Part shown: positions 11,045-23,091 of the stretch, one piece after another
How the letters are laid out: each line of letters starts with the position of its first letter
How positions within the stretch are numbered: position 1 is the stretch's first letter
Assembly (NCBI GenBank): GCA_021234535.1
Contig: CM037839.1
Location: 9,983,419 to 10,047,418, forward strand
From: Stichopus chloronotus
Taxonomy: Eukaryota > Echinodermata > Holothuroidea > Aspidochirotida > Stichopodidae
Direction: 5' to 3'
Length of the DNA stretch: 64,000 nt
Translations under genes and position numbers: made by a program
The notes under the pieces: generated by a model
Databases searched by the model: none
The model's input: the letters and a program-made list of their open reading frames with translations, nothing else
Told to the model about the DNA's origin: nothing

Positions 11045-11800
11045 CTACACATCACATGAGAAACGAGAACTTTCCACGACACGGTGTAACTTACGTTGGT
11101 AGTATTAAAACTGCATGTACACTTGACCACTCGGTCACTGTTACCATAACTTGTAGTATACTCCTACATCTTACACAATGCTGCCAATAGGCCTAAAAAT
11201 ATCAATATTGCTGGTATTAGTGATTAATGTAGTAATGGCAATAGTTGCACTATTTATTATACTGAAAGGGCTACCCGTACTTGCATCATTAATGATATGG
11301 CAAAAAATAGTAACATTATAAATAGCATTAATACTGCTGGGAAGACTACATTTCGTAATGCTAATAATTGTATAGTGCTACTAGTAAAATTGGTGATGAG
11401 GACTGACTTAATAAAGAAAGATTTGACTGAAAACGAGAAGTATGCAGTGTTTAAGATAACCTGGGATTGTATATGTATATCAAATTTTGGTAAGATTCGT
11501 TTCTTGAATCCTACAATCTAACTATATGGCCAAAATTTGGCATTTGGCATATTGTGGATTTTAAGCTCGGACAAAAGAATAAATTTGGGGGTAATTTTCA
11601 TAGTCAGGACTACCTTGCAATATGAGACTGGTTGCCAAACCCTAAGCTTTTGCTTGGTCTTGCAAGCATAAATTGCTTCTTTCTCCCACCCCAAACCGGT
11701 CGATCCGTCTCCTCTGCAAGGTTAGTAGGCAATTGTTGATCAACCCGTCACACGTCTTAATGTTTTCAACATTTACGTTTCACCTCTGGCGATGTCAACA

Positions 11801-11816
11801 TGACGTCATGACGTCA
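11801..11816 (+). promoter_or_regulatory. Two abutting consensus CRE octamers
   Basis: TGACGTCATGACGTCA is two perfect copies of the palindromic CREB/ATF octamer TGACGTCA with no spacer. They lie in the intron about 45 nt after the donor of the 12.1-kb exon. The motif match is exact; activity is unknown. Confidence 0.5.
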
Positions 11817-11860
11817 CTAAAATTATTGCAAAAGGTTTGATATCGAGAGTTCTTACTTAC

Positions 11861-12094
11861 CCGTGCTCGTGCCTTCTGGAAAGGTCATCATTACGGTTGC
11901 AGTGGCGTAGTTATCCGCCGATGTCAATTCATAGATGTTCACTGTACGACTGGCGGGAATTCTCTCGATGATAAAGATGGTGTCTCCAGTGTAACACATG
12001 GAAGCTGGGCTTCTGGCTTCGTCAAACTGAGCAGGTGGCGAGTAGAGTGAAATATTGCCATGATACAAACCATCATTTCGCAAGTGAAACTGGC
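11861..12094 (-). CDS. Internal exon, N-terminal beta-rich ectodomain
   Basis: This 234-nt exon encodes 78 residues and is phase 1 at both ends. The acceptor follows a long pyrimidine tract (…TTTCTTTCGACAG|GC) and the donor is ACGG|GTAAGT, near consensus. Joined in phase to the small 23.1-kb exon it gives KISAK-GQFHLRNDG. Visible features are HGNISLYSPPAQF with an N-glycosylation sequon (NIS), a cysteine (SMCYTGDTIFII) and repeated short strands. It may be the first strands of a propeller or sandwich domain. I cannot name the family. Ten kilobases of intron separate it from the exon upstream. Confidence 0.7.
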
Positions 12095-13680
12095 CTGTCG
12101 AAAGAAAAAAAAACGATGAATGCTCAAGTATACTGATAATAAGCTCGTAGGAAAATTGATGCGTCGTCAATAAGTATGTGGGTGCAAATACCCAGGCTCA
12201 AGCACACATCATCCCGTGGGTACCCTGCTTCACTATCACCATCCTCCACAGGTGCCATGTAGTTGGGGTTTTTTTTTACTGAGTTCCCATAAATTTAATA
12301 CACGTGTAATTTACTTCTAATTTGTCTGCTTATGCTTATATGAATTCAACGTTATTTTGCGTATATACATCTTTTGCTATGTATGTTGCCGGAAGGATGC
12401 ATACGACATCATACATAATCACCACATACCAGTGTCATTATTTTGGACCTGAATTCTGTTGATCTGTGCTGGGATACATGTTCAGGGGCATTCACTGAAA
12501 TGCTATTGAGCGTACATTCAGCAGTAGTATAGTATGCACTGATGACAACTTTTTGTGGGGGGGGGGGGGGTGAGTAAATGGTGAAGGGTAGGAGGGTAAT
12601 GCGAAAGACGAAAGCGCCACCTGTTTAAGCATAGCGCTTCTTGCTGTGCAGTAATCCGTTGCTTACGGTACTGACAAATAGGGAAAGGTTAAGGTATCAG
12701 TTGACTGATGTTACACTGGGATACCAAACTACTATTTACAAAAATCATGGCTTTTGGTCAAATTGAGGGGTTTTCCACACTGATGGATATATTTTTTTTT
12801 TATTTAGCATTTCTCCAGGAGGAAAACTTACTGGGGAACCTTACGCGCTATCGCATCCCTGATGTCCGAGTCGAGGTAGTTAACAATTGCTATATACAAT
12901 ACTGCGACATGAAGTTGACATTGTTTCGGCCACAACGGCCCCCGTGCACGTGGGTGTTCACCCCAAGGGTGAACGATGGCAAACGTCCTTAGTACGTATG
13001 ACTGGATTGTTAGCCAGCGATTAAAAAAATATAACCAATTTAAAAAGACCTTTGCGTATCTGAAGATCAACAGTATCCTGGTTATCATTGTCACTGTTGT
13101 CTGTACATTGTTTATTTTTTCTTTTAATTTTTATTATTTTTAATTATTAAAGGCAACATCGCGAGACGTAAGAGCCGACCACTTGTTTTAATTGACAAAT
13201 AGTAAAAAAAATAACAAGCGTTCCATCTTTTTTACTTCTAGTTGTAATGTTATTCTGGAGGTAACTAAACTTGAAGGTGTTCATCGAAAGAACTCCGTCC
13301 AAGTAAAACAAACATTCTTCCTCAAACGAAATGCAGTATGTAATACACGTCATTGTCGACAGTCTAACCGGTCATCGTTCCCTGTATGTGGATACTGTAA
13401 CAGGTTCAGAGACGCTTATATTTCTGGGCCTATAGGTAGTTGAGGTAATCGAACTCTCTGAAATGGTCGAAGTCGTTACACCTAGTACACCAGAAGTGAT
13501 ACATTGTTTCTTGGCTCAAACCTTCGTTTAACTGCTTAGCTGTTGTTTTTGTTTTGGTTACTGTCTGCTTAGCTGTCAAGTGCTTAAAGTCATATTTTAC
13601 TGACAATTTAAGGAATTCTCGGAAAGAGAACGATTTTCCATTGTAGGCATTTCACTCATGCCAATAGCTTGTTCCTAGCT
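12095..13680. other. Intron-like sequence
   Basis: No exon seen. It contains a G14 run (12,557-12,570) and AT-rich stretches. Confidence 0.4.
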
Positions 13681-13935
13681 CAAGACATTGTTGTTTGAAG
13701 AAAGTTTTCTCTGGTGAAGAAAGATTTCATGTTGTATTAAGGCCACCAAAATGCTATGTCATAATAGTAAACTATTGCAAGAAGTCTTTGTGTTTTTTTT
13801 TCCTTTCTTTGAAATTAAAGCCCTTGTTTAAACATTTTAGTAATCTGACACTAATGAAAATGCAGATTGGTTTTATTGTAGTTTTACCCAGAAATATTGT
13901 GAAAATTACGGTCACATCTCTTAAGCTGTTCTTTC
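13681..13935 (+). repeat. Dispersed repeat, copy A
   Basis: This sequence shares an extended, gapped similarity with 52,991-53,215 in the same orientation. Examples are AAGAAAGATTTC, the AAGTCTTTGT…TTTGAAATT block, TGACACTAAT.AAAATG and GGNTTTATTGTAG. The copies look eroded. No terminal structure or coding potential is apparent, so it is an unclassified dispersed element. Confidence 0.65.
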
Positions 13936-15368
13936 TTTTTTAGAGTATCAATATTATTAAGAAATACAAATGATATTTCTATAGTTGCGCTTGGATGACA
14001 TCACAAGTTCCCCATTATGCATTCAACCATTTTGAAGAAAATGTTTCTCCTAGGAACCGAACATGAATTTTACCAATACAGAGAGAGAGAGAGGTATTCC
14101 TAACTTCTACGGAATATCAGCATGTTTCAGTGCATGACCAATAACTTCATGACTTGATAAATACAAAATCCGTAAGTATCCACACTCGAAACGATATTTA
14201 AGCTTGGCATCATGAAGTTGAGATTCTAGAGTGCACTACATTGTAAAGGCCTGTTCACAAAAGCTGGTGAAAACAATTCCCAGCTTACACTTTCGTATTG
14301 ACTTTTCCCCACTTAGTTCTCTCATTTTGTTTGTCCGGTCCAATTAGCCACGTTGTTAACTGTATAGGTTTGATCATGTCACTATCAGTTTTAATACTTC
14401 CTGTCACATCCGGGTATTACAGCAAACTCTGCAGAGTCTGCTTGGGCTGGGAAGTGTCTGTTCCTAATCTTGGTTTCGCCATCATTGAAGGAACATCCAT
14501 ATATTTATTGTACTGCTCTTCCGGAAGAATGTTTACTCCCCTCATTTATCGCTGCCCCAGAGGAAGGCGATCATAGGGAAACATAATTACTAGATGAGTA
14601 CATCAGTTGGGTATAAGCCTAGGCTGCAGCTCAAATTGTGAGGAATGGATCAAAGGAGGAGAAATCACTCGCCGAGAAAGACTTTACAAAGTCTAGTGTT
14701 ACAGGTTTTCCTCACACAATTCATTATTAAGTCTCGGTAACGTTTGCCATCCGATCCCTCTTAACATCAAATCTGCCAAATCTGATAGGTCATTGTATGT
14801 TATGCATACTTAATGGTTTCTATCTCCACCTAACACCCTCGTTCTTCATCTTCTCCTTCATTTTGTGGTTTGTTCTATATTTTTTGTTGATGAACATGTG
14901 AAAAATAAATTTTGGATTGACGTCATTCTGATTGGAAGTTATACCGCCCCCACTGTGATACGGTACTACGGAATAATCAGCATCAGCTAGGCCTATTTCA
15001 ATACCTACACAAATTAAACGGTAGCGTCCCTAGTCTTTCAATTATTAAAGTATAAGAACCCATTTCATAAGACATAGCTTCGTGCCATTCGAAAGATACT
15101 ATATCCCAACAGCTTTTAAGATAATGTTATGGCACATTACCAACAAGTGACACTCATATTTTACCGTATACTCTCAAGTCCTTTAGGTCAATCCTGAGGC
15201 ACTGGATTTTACAGTTTTGTATGCCCTTTTCGCTGTTTTTTAAGTCATTTTCGTCCACTTAGTGACTTATTCTATCCATGAGAAACCTCACGTGTAACAT
15301 TTAAAAATGAAGAAAGACTTAACATCAAATAAGCTCTAATCTTTCTGATTTTACCGTACTCACGCAAT
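13936..15368. other. Non-coding, nothing recognised
   Basis: AT-rich sequence with a short GA microsatellite near 14,082. No supported exon; a 90-codon plus-strand open frame at 14,298 has no domain or splice support. Confidence 0.4.
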
Positions 15369-16035
15369 CACTTTAAAGTGATTGGGTACATGTGTACTGA
15401 AAAACCATAAAGATAAGATTATGTTTGATCTTAACTTTTGCTTTATTTTTGAATGTACACTCGTGGTTGTCTTTCAATGAAGCAAAATGACGGTAACAAC
15501 TTCGAAAGGCAACGGAATTGGCATAAAAACAGTAAAAAACAGAAATCACATTTGAAAATTAACGGTTTTTACTTTAACCGCCTACATAATGAATACGCAA
15601 CAGTACAGGTCTCACTAGTGTATCAAAACCATACCACTCAAGTCGTCGCTCCTTGGTAGGTATCGCGAATTGTAGTATTTGGTGAAAGGAAACACTGTAT
15701 TTACAGATAACCTACGAACTGAACACAACCTTGCCCGCGGCGTCAGTGATCCTGAGTTATTAACTGAATATTCAATACTAGTATACTTCCCATTGGCTTG
15801 CTCAAAGAAGCACAACGTTGATTTGAATGAAAATTGTCAACCACTACATTATCGTATTCTACACTTTTTGTAGTTATGTTAGAAGAATTTGAAATCATAA
15901 GGCAAAATTAACCAACTGAAACCTATTTATTTTCCCAGATAGTCTGAATGGTGTAATTAAAAGCCTAACCAAACTTTAGGAGATGAAATTTCAATGTTTC
16001 TACTGTCTGCCTACCCACACAATCACTTTAAAGTA
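15369..16035 (+). mobile_element. MITE-like element, copy A
   Basis: A second copy lies in reverse orientation at 50,006-50,682, similar throughout. Both copies are bounded by inverted CACTTTAAAGTGATTG-type termini. The left end here is also a perfect 20-nt palindrome (CAATCACTTTAAAGTGATTG, 15,365-15,384). Both copies retain a matching open stretch of about 60 codons (starting MVKGNTVFTDNLRTEHNLAR here), which more likely reflects shared ancestry than a working protein. No transposase is visible, so I call it non-autonomous. The superfamily is not known, and no clear target duplication is seen. Confidence 0.7.
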
Positions 16036-18120
16036 GGCGTATAGGCGCAAAATGGAGATAAAATGAATAGAAATGTGTGGGGTTGTTGGAGATAGGAAAA
16101 GTAAAAGATGAGCACAAAATGGGCACAACTGGAAGACAGAATAAGACTGAAAATATAGTTTCATACATTCATTGCTCATTTTAAAAGTTGTAAATCAGTT
16201 CACATCTGTTTTGGTCACACGTTTGTCCACGGTGAGGGCATGAGCGTAATATAGGAGGAGATGAGCATCGCAGGAGGAGAGGGGAGAGGAGTATTGGAAA
16301 GGACCGTCTCTTCATCTCATCACCTGCAACAGCTTCAGTCCTTATCAGTGATTTATGGCTGACCAAAGCTAAACTCTCAATGACACTTGAAAGTTTGAAT
16401 GACTTTACTCGGATTTACAGTCCGGAAGTGAAAAGGGCTAAGCGTTAGTATCACGAATTTTCTCTTTGAAGGATTATTTCGTTTCATCCACATAGATGTT
16501 CGAATATTTTTTTGTGTAATCGAAGACTTCAGTGTTAATTGGACACTCTTCCAGTGTGATATTTCATTGACGTTTCAAATACTTTTTTATACTGAATGTT
16601 TCACAGCCTGAATGGATAACGAAGTACCCTAATCGCTTTATGTAATGTGAGCGTTAATTTCATCCTTTTCAGCTTCGGTCATAAAAATGTCCTTTTTATA
16701 GCAGCAACAAAAAGCAACTCTCCGTTATTTCCTTTCATATAACTTAACCATTTAATACGTTCATGTGTCAAGTTTTGAAACACCTTCCAAGAACTTTGGA
16801 TTTTAGCAACACATAGGTTACCATTGTTCAAACGATATCATGAGTCGCAGCAACATATACTTTTTTTTTATTTTCGTCGATATTCATTATTACTTTCCTG
16901 AAAATGTCGTCACTGAAAACAATGTATAAATGTTTGTTTGATTCATGTTTTACATATCACATTGCAATGCTTGTTAGGCAAAACGTAGCACATATGATTT
17001 AGATTCACCAAATGAACAAATAAAATCTAGTTCGTAGCCTAAGCTTTTCGCAATACTTTGTTTAACGACAACGCTGACCAGTTTCCAGAGAATATTTGTG
17101 AAAACCTTTTTTTCTCTGTTTAATGACAAACCTTTAAATTTGATTATTTATTAATACATAAACAAATAACACTTTAAAGATGAAACATCTTAACGTACTC
17201 ATCTTTACGTTCTTCAGCCACTCCGTCGTGTTTTCATAATAAATGACATTTAAGACATTAAAGGTGTTATCCTAATTTCAGATGAGTCATTTAAATACTC
17301 CAGCTAACTTTAACAAACTTTTTTTTTCATTTTTAACGTTCTGTATCTCCTAAACTCAGGAAATAAATGATCAAACATTTTAGTAAAAGTATGTATTCGC
17401 ATTTAGTACAGCCATTTTTGTTACATTTTAAATGATGCGGTTATTGTGTACACATTTCTAACCAGTAACGAAACTACAGTACATGCACACTTATTGTTGT
17501 TCTTCGTTTATAAGTTTGTGTATATGTCACTGACATATTGTAGGCCAACTGACAACCATTGTTTTTAAGCACTTGACAGAAATCGATTGATATAGTTCAT
17601 ACCTTAGTCTTCCTCCGAAGTTATGCACTATATATATATTGTACACTTCTTGTAGTATTGTCAATAATTTCTTACCATAGTCTTTCATACATTGATACTA
17701 ACAGGTTGATATTTTTTTTTTTCGATAACTCGTTCCGTCCCTAATATGTAACCGATATAGTGTCAAGTTAAGCATGTAAGCATGCATGGGTCAGTTTTCC
17801 AGTCCATATCCTTGTCTTCATTATTCGGAACACTATATTGTTCGAGATGTGCTAGATGTGTATATCGGGCCCAAAATCTGACCGTGGGCTACAAAGACGC
17901 AAGTCAATGTGGATTACAATGGCACCAACCTAAGTAGGATATAATTGGTCTATATACTACACTATTAACATAGTGATTTTAGAACATGCCCACAATCTAC
18001 CTGATACTAAAGTACTTTAAATACGAATGTGTTATAAAAGTGTCATCGATCGTTGAAAGTATAATTTGAAGTTCAATACAGTCAGCAGTCTGAACATATT
18101 TGAGATATTGCGTATCATTT

Positions 18121-18152
<32 letters not shown>

Positions 18153-19298
18153 ATATATTATATTGCGTATTGTTATTGCGTATTATTATATTGCGTACAT
18201 TGTAATAAGCCAACATTACCCACAAAAGTCTTAACAGACAATTCCGTTTTTCAAGAGCTTCTATTCTCTACCTTGACTCCAATTGCCTAATGATGTTTGT
18301 TTGTTCCTTTTCTCGGCATATAATGTTGGTGTAAGAGCTATTGATCAATATCAATCAACATGTTATCCGCTATCATCACTTGTTGTGGTATCGACTGCTG
18401 TGCAGATGTTCTGTTATAGATTAACGTAGGATGTGCTGTTGAAACCATAAAAATAGCCTCTACGGTTGATCTACTATCATTTTCTGTCATTTGATACCAA
18501 TGTGGATGATAACAAGCTACTCCAGGTATCTTTCATTAAAACTTTCATTAATTAGACTGTTAATTACGGTAGAAAGAAGAGCGATTTCGTTTTTCTTCGG
18601 CTAAAAAGTTACCGGAACTGGACCCTGTGGTAAATGTGCGGCACTTCCATGTGAACACTGCTACAACGAAACTCCTACGCAAAAGCATTTCCTTTTGAAA
18701 TTAGGCTATACTTGGACAAATATACCTCTGTACAGGAGTTTTTGTAACTTTCTGCAACTGTAAGAAGTATAACCAGTCCTTTGGTGTACTTCGGAAAATG
18801 CAGGAATAACAGCATATCCTGCTTTAATACACATCTCAGCTGTTCTAGAGATGGGTAAATTATCGATGTTTTTTTATCGATTTTCCCTATAGTGGATTAC
18901 TTCTACTACTGATGAGTGCCTACACTAGACACTACTTTATCACAGCAACACATCTTAATCCATTCCTGTGACGAAAAGCCTTACTTCTCTGAGAGCAATT
19001 GAGTAGGTTTTCAGAAAAGAGTCGTAACTGAAATCGGAAGCGATAAAATTGATGACGTAGAATAACAACAATTTTTTCGATTTAACAGACATGAAGTTCT
19101 TTTTTTCTCTTGACGTAACATTGCAACCGATCTTTTCGGACCAACCACGGAAAAACATGTTGCTGTACCGCATGTATGTCATATTTAATATACTTAAAGG
19201 AGGATAGAGAATTGTAAAATACATCTTACATAACTATTTGCACTTTCTTTCTCCAAATCGAGTAGAAACATACCTATTTTACAGATGTGGTAAAAATA
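16036..19298. other. Non-coding, AT-rich
   Basis: Long intron-like stretch without recognisable coding or RNA features, apart from an (AT)n tract at about 18,119-18,165. Confidence 0.4.
18119..18165. repeat. AT microsatellite
   Basis: Two (AT)n runs joined by a TTA interruption, self-complementary. Confidence 0.9.
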
Positions 19299-19374
19299 AA
19301 ATTTTGTTAGAGAGCGTCCCAGCAGAGAGAAGCGCATATGAAGCGCTCTACTAAGGCGCCCTCCAACAAAATTT
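19299..19374. repeat. Imperfect 76-nt hairpin
   Basis: The two halves are inverted copies. AAATTTTGTT…GAG.GCG on the left pairs with CGC.CTC.AACAAAATTT on the right, and pairing continues toward a short loop with G·U and single mismatches. It could be a small foldback element or a structured RNA; sequence alone does not decide. Confidence 0.5.
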
Positions 19375-21151
19375 GGAATGTACGTTTAATAACAATATCA
19401 TCGTAGGTCGATTCGTGTCGGTGGGGCATTCCACGATGTTGTCATTTTTTTATATTTTTTTTTTACTCTGGTAGGCATTGGTATACGTATACCCTTCAAT
19501 ATCACGGAGGTAGGAAAATGGTCACAGCATATATTTAAGTAAATGTTATCTTGGTAGCGTCCCAGGGATCTTCAAATCAGAGGTTTTGTTATTTCTGATG
19601 ACAGATTGGATTGAGGAAACGTTTCGTCTTCTTGAGGTTCGCCATTCTCCATCCCCCCCCCCCCCCATCCCTCGCTATCACTGTCTTGATGCAGTGGAAT
19701 CATCTTGTACACGACGATATTAAGCTTAAAGAGATCTTTGGTAAAGTTTTGACAAGCGGCCCTTTATTTAATGCTAATTGGCCAAACGCACGTAATCGAC
19801 AGGGCCTTTGGAGGATAAAGCGTCCAAGAACGTCATGAAGAAGGGTTGTCAGTCAACAACACGGGTTCAGAAAGAAGGCACTTGCTTTTATAATATATAG
19901 TAAAATAATTGGTCAGAAAATCCAAATCCGATGTGGATCTTGAAACGGGTTCTTGGTCTTTAGAAAATCTGTTCCATTAAAAGTCTGTAACCGAAAATTG
20001 AAAGTATTCCTCAGTTTTCCCCTCGTTTTCAATTTGGTGTGCATGCCGGCCATTTTCTCTTTTGCAGTGTGTCCATATCTTGCGTACTGTGTTTTGCAAG
20101 GCCAACGTTATTGGGCAGAGTAACGCTTTCCGGACATATCACCGGTGGTGCCTTTTGCCAATTCCCCGCTCAGAAGTGGGTTTCAGTGCGATTGTCTGAA
20201 ATTTGGTGGATGGTTAGTTTGGTAGCCCCATGATCAGTGAACATTCCGGGATAAGAACCAGGATCAGACGCCGTTGAAAACAAAAATCGAGGCGTTCAGT
20301 GCCACTTGCCCCCGGACTCTTTTGCTTAGCTTATCACTCTAGAATTAAAAGCCTGTTTTTTTTTAAAGGATTAAAAGCTCAATTTTTGCCACCAACCATG
20401 ATTCAGCTCTTCAAGAGAAGAAATTGGTTCTTTTATTCTTGGTCGCTTGCTTGGTAGTCTTCAGTATACATACGGTACTGAAAAATAACAGGACATAATG
20501 GATAGGAGTAACACACTGTGCTGCCAACAACTCAGATGTTTTATCTAGTGGTGAAAAATTAAATGAGCTTGACGTCAACCATCACCCGGAATTTTTGTAA
20601 GCAATTTGACACTTTTTATCTGCATTATTGAAAAGGTAGAAGGAAGACGTCGTTTAGTATTGCTTGTTTTTAGCAATAACGAATGAAAAATCCGGGAACC
20701 AGCTACCTGTCAGGAGTAAAAAAAAAAAACAAGTGGGTACTTTAAACATGAACGCATATGGATATAAGTTTCTGCTCATTCATTGAATAGCAAGCATTTA
20801 TACTACAGTGATATGCAATATAATGCAATATAATTATATTCCAACACTATTTTCTTGGGTCCTGGGACTTTGCTCCAAAAGTTAAATAACTTACAGAAGC
20901 CATACTATCACAAAAGTACCCTTACAGCCTTGACTTCTCTTTGTTGCTGCAAGCTCTGAAAACTTGAATGGTTGGATTAACTCATGGATTAGAAAGGCAA
21001 CAGTTTTGTTACAAGAACGTGTTAAATTCAACATGAATAGCCTATACATAATGCGCATTCAACACAAATGATAGGTACTTTGAGATTGTTTAAAGTTGCC
21101 TATCATTAAAAGAATACCTTCCTACCTAGTACACTCACAAAACGTAACGGT
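19375..21151. other. Non-coding, nothing recognised
   Basis: It includes a C14 run (19,653-19,666). No exon is supported. Confidence 0.4.
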
Positions 21152-21367
21152 GAAATAAGAACTCCATAACTTTTAGGTAAAATTTTACACACAGTGAATG
21201 TAAGTCTTACATTGTGTATATAACAATTTTACTAAAATGTAGTAAAATTTACAAAAATTACGTACAATTCACATATACTGTTTACATTAATTATATATAA
21301 AATTTATGGAGTTCTTATTTTACATAATTTAGGTAAACAGTATATGTAAATTGTACATAATTTTGGT
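21152..21367. repeat. Interleaved inverted repeats (MITE-like)
   Basis: Arm A (about 21,154-21,182, AATAAGAACTCCATAA core) is inverted at 21,298-21,326. Arm B (about 21,252-21,285, CATATACTGTTTAC core) is inverted at 21,334-21,367. The order is A-B-A'-B', so both pairs cannot form as simple nested stems. A separate AATGTAAG-T-CTTACATT hairpin lies near 21,198-21,214. No coding capacity. Confidence 0.6.
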
Positions 21368-21554
21368 ATTTTTTTTTTTTTTCTGGTATTTAAAATTTTC
21401 ACTTTAATTGAGAAATTTTGAAAAAATGTACCTTGACTTTTTCTCGTTTAAATGTTATCTATGCTTACTTGTTACTCAGAAATTATTGGTCCTATCTAGA
21501 TTGCGTTTCCTACTTATTAGTCAGAAGTTGAATTGTTCATGTGGTCAAATAATA

Positions 21555-21594
<40 letters not shown>

Positions 21595-23022
21595 GTGTGT
21601 GTGTATATATGTATATTGTTACCAATTGTTAGCCAGTGAAGAGGAAACAAGTAGGACTGATGTCATCTCCCTACGTTGATAAAGCATTATATGTTTTTTT
21701 TTTCTTTAAACTTTACACCAAATTTAATGCTTCAATACCCAGTGCTATCCTAGTGTGAATGTATGAAGGATGTGAGAGTTTTGCGACCTTCACATAGCCA
21801 GTACGTAAGCTGACCTCCTAGTGATTCCAAGGTCAACATAAGAAATTCAATAATAAAAACAAAAGACGTTTCAACATCGTGAGGAGATAATGTCACTCCT
21901 GCTTGCTTCAAGTTCACAGTTGGTAGCAAAGGGGGTACCTTCAACTAATAATATCTCGAGAAGGACGAGTGGGAACTGAATGGAAGTTTCACCAGAATGG
22001 ATAGATGAACTTTCTCTTAAACATACCAAAGCTAAATTTGAGGGTGGATCATCCTTTAATGGTGAGAGACGGCAGAAGCTTTGATTTTATTGTGTTCCCA
22101 AACTGAACTCTTTGAATGTTAGTTATGAGTTGTTTTTTTTTTTACCACCACGTTTTAAGATTCCATTCTCTGTAATGTTTGGCACTTGTCACATTGCTGA
22201 CAGAGATGAACTCAGAAGAAAGTTCAGGATGTTCAGCAGGTGGATAGGGTACCGTTGTAATTAAACTTTGCTAAATAGTAGCCTACTATCATTGAAATTC
22301 CAAAGAATTCTTTTGATTTCGCTACATAGGTCTGTCTAGATTTGAAGTAAGCATCAAGTCGTATGCTTTATTATGTTAACGGACTTTTGACATCCTGTAG
22401 TTTTGTAGTCTTGTGTAGAGACGACGGTTAAAAGTGCCTCTAAGTTTCTGAACGTAATTTACAGAGCAATGTATCAATTCCTGGTCTCGGATTCACCGTT
22501 ATTACTGACCAGGGAGCTGTGCGGCTGACAGAGTCCAAGTGAAGTGAACAGTTCAGTTGACAAATACCCTTAAACCAGACCAGCGGCCCTGTATGAGGAT
22601 AAAATTTGCTAATATCTTGACCAAGGCAAATATTTGTTCACTCAACAGAGATACTATAGTCCCTTCCCAGACTGAGATTATCCAACAGTGGTTCACAATA
22701 ATAAACATCCATTCTCCTTTTAAAGGTGGACTATACTGCAGTATTCAGATATATAATCAGTATTCGAAGTAGAAATTCTACCACTTCATGATTTTTTGCC
22801 GAGTGTAACTATAAATTGTCTTTTACATATGTCAGGGTTCTCTGTATGTACCGTGTCTAGCGCTTTATTAGTTTTGGTTTCCTTATACCATCTTACCTAT
22901 TTCTTGTTTAATGTACGCGACTTTCTTTTTCTTTATCTTTTATATAGGAAGGAACGATGAAAAAACACCCGTAAAAGGGATGAAACTTCTGGATCTGTAA
23001 TACCGTAGCAGACGGCACTTAC
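21368..23022. other. Non-coding, with an AT/GT microsatellite
   Basis: A (AT)n run at about 21,556-21,591 passes into (TG)n. No exon is recognised. Confidence 0.4.
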
Positions 23023-23091
23023 CTTTCGCACTTATTTTCAAGTCACAGTTTCCCCAAATGGCATGATACCGGGATTTGATATAAGACGTCG
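23023..23091 (-). CDS. Candidate small exon 2 of the receptor gene
   Basis: This 69-nt exon encodes 23 residues, with phase-1 borders on both sides. The donor AAAG|GTAAGT is excellent. The acceptor (GATCGCAG) has a poor pyrimidine tract and is the weak point; an in-frame stop lies just upstream, so no longer version is possible in this frame. The product (TSYIKSRYHAIWGNCDLKIS) has one Trp and one Cys and joins the signal-peptide exon and the 12.1-kb exon without breaking the frame at either junction, which is the main argument for it. It would be the N-terminus of the mature protein. Confidence 0.45.

Noticed and set aside
15679..15873. 64-codon frame conserved at 50,149-50,361
   Set aside because: Conserved only because both lie in copies of the same MITE-like element; no domain, and the flanks are equally similar.
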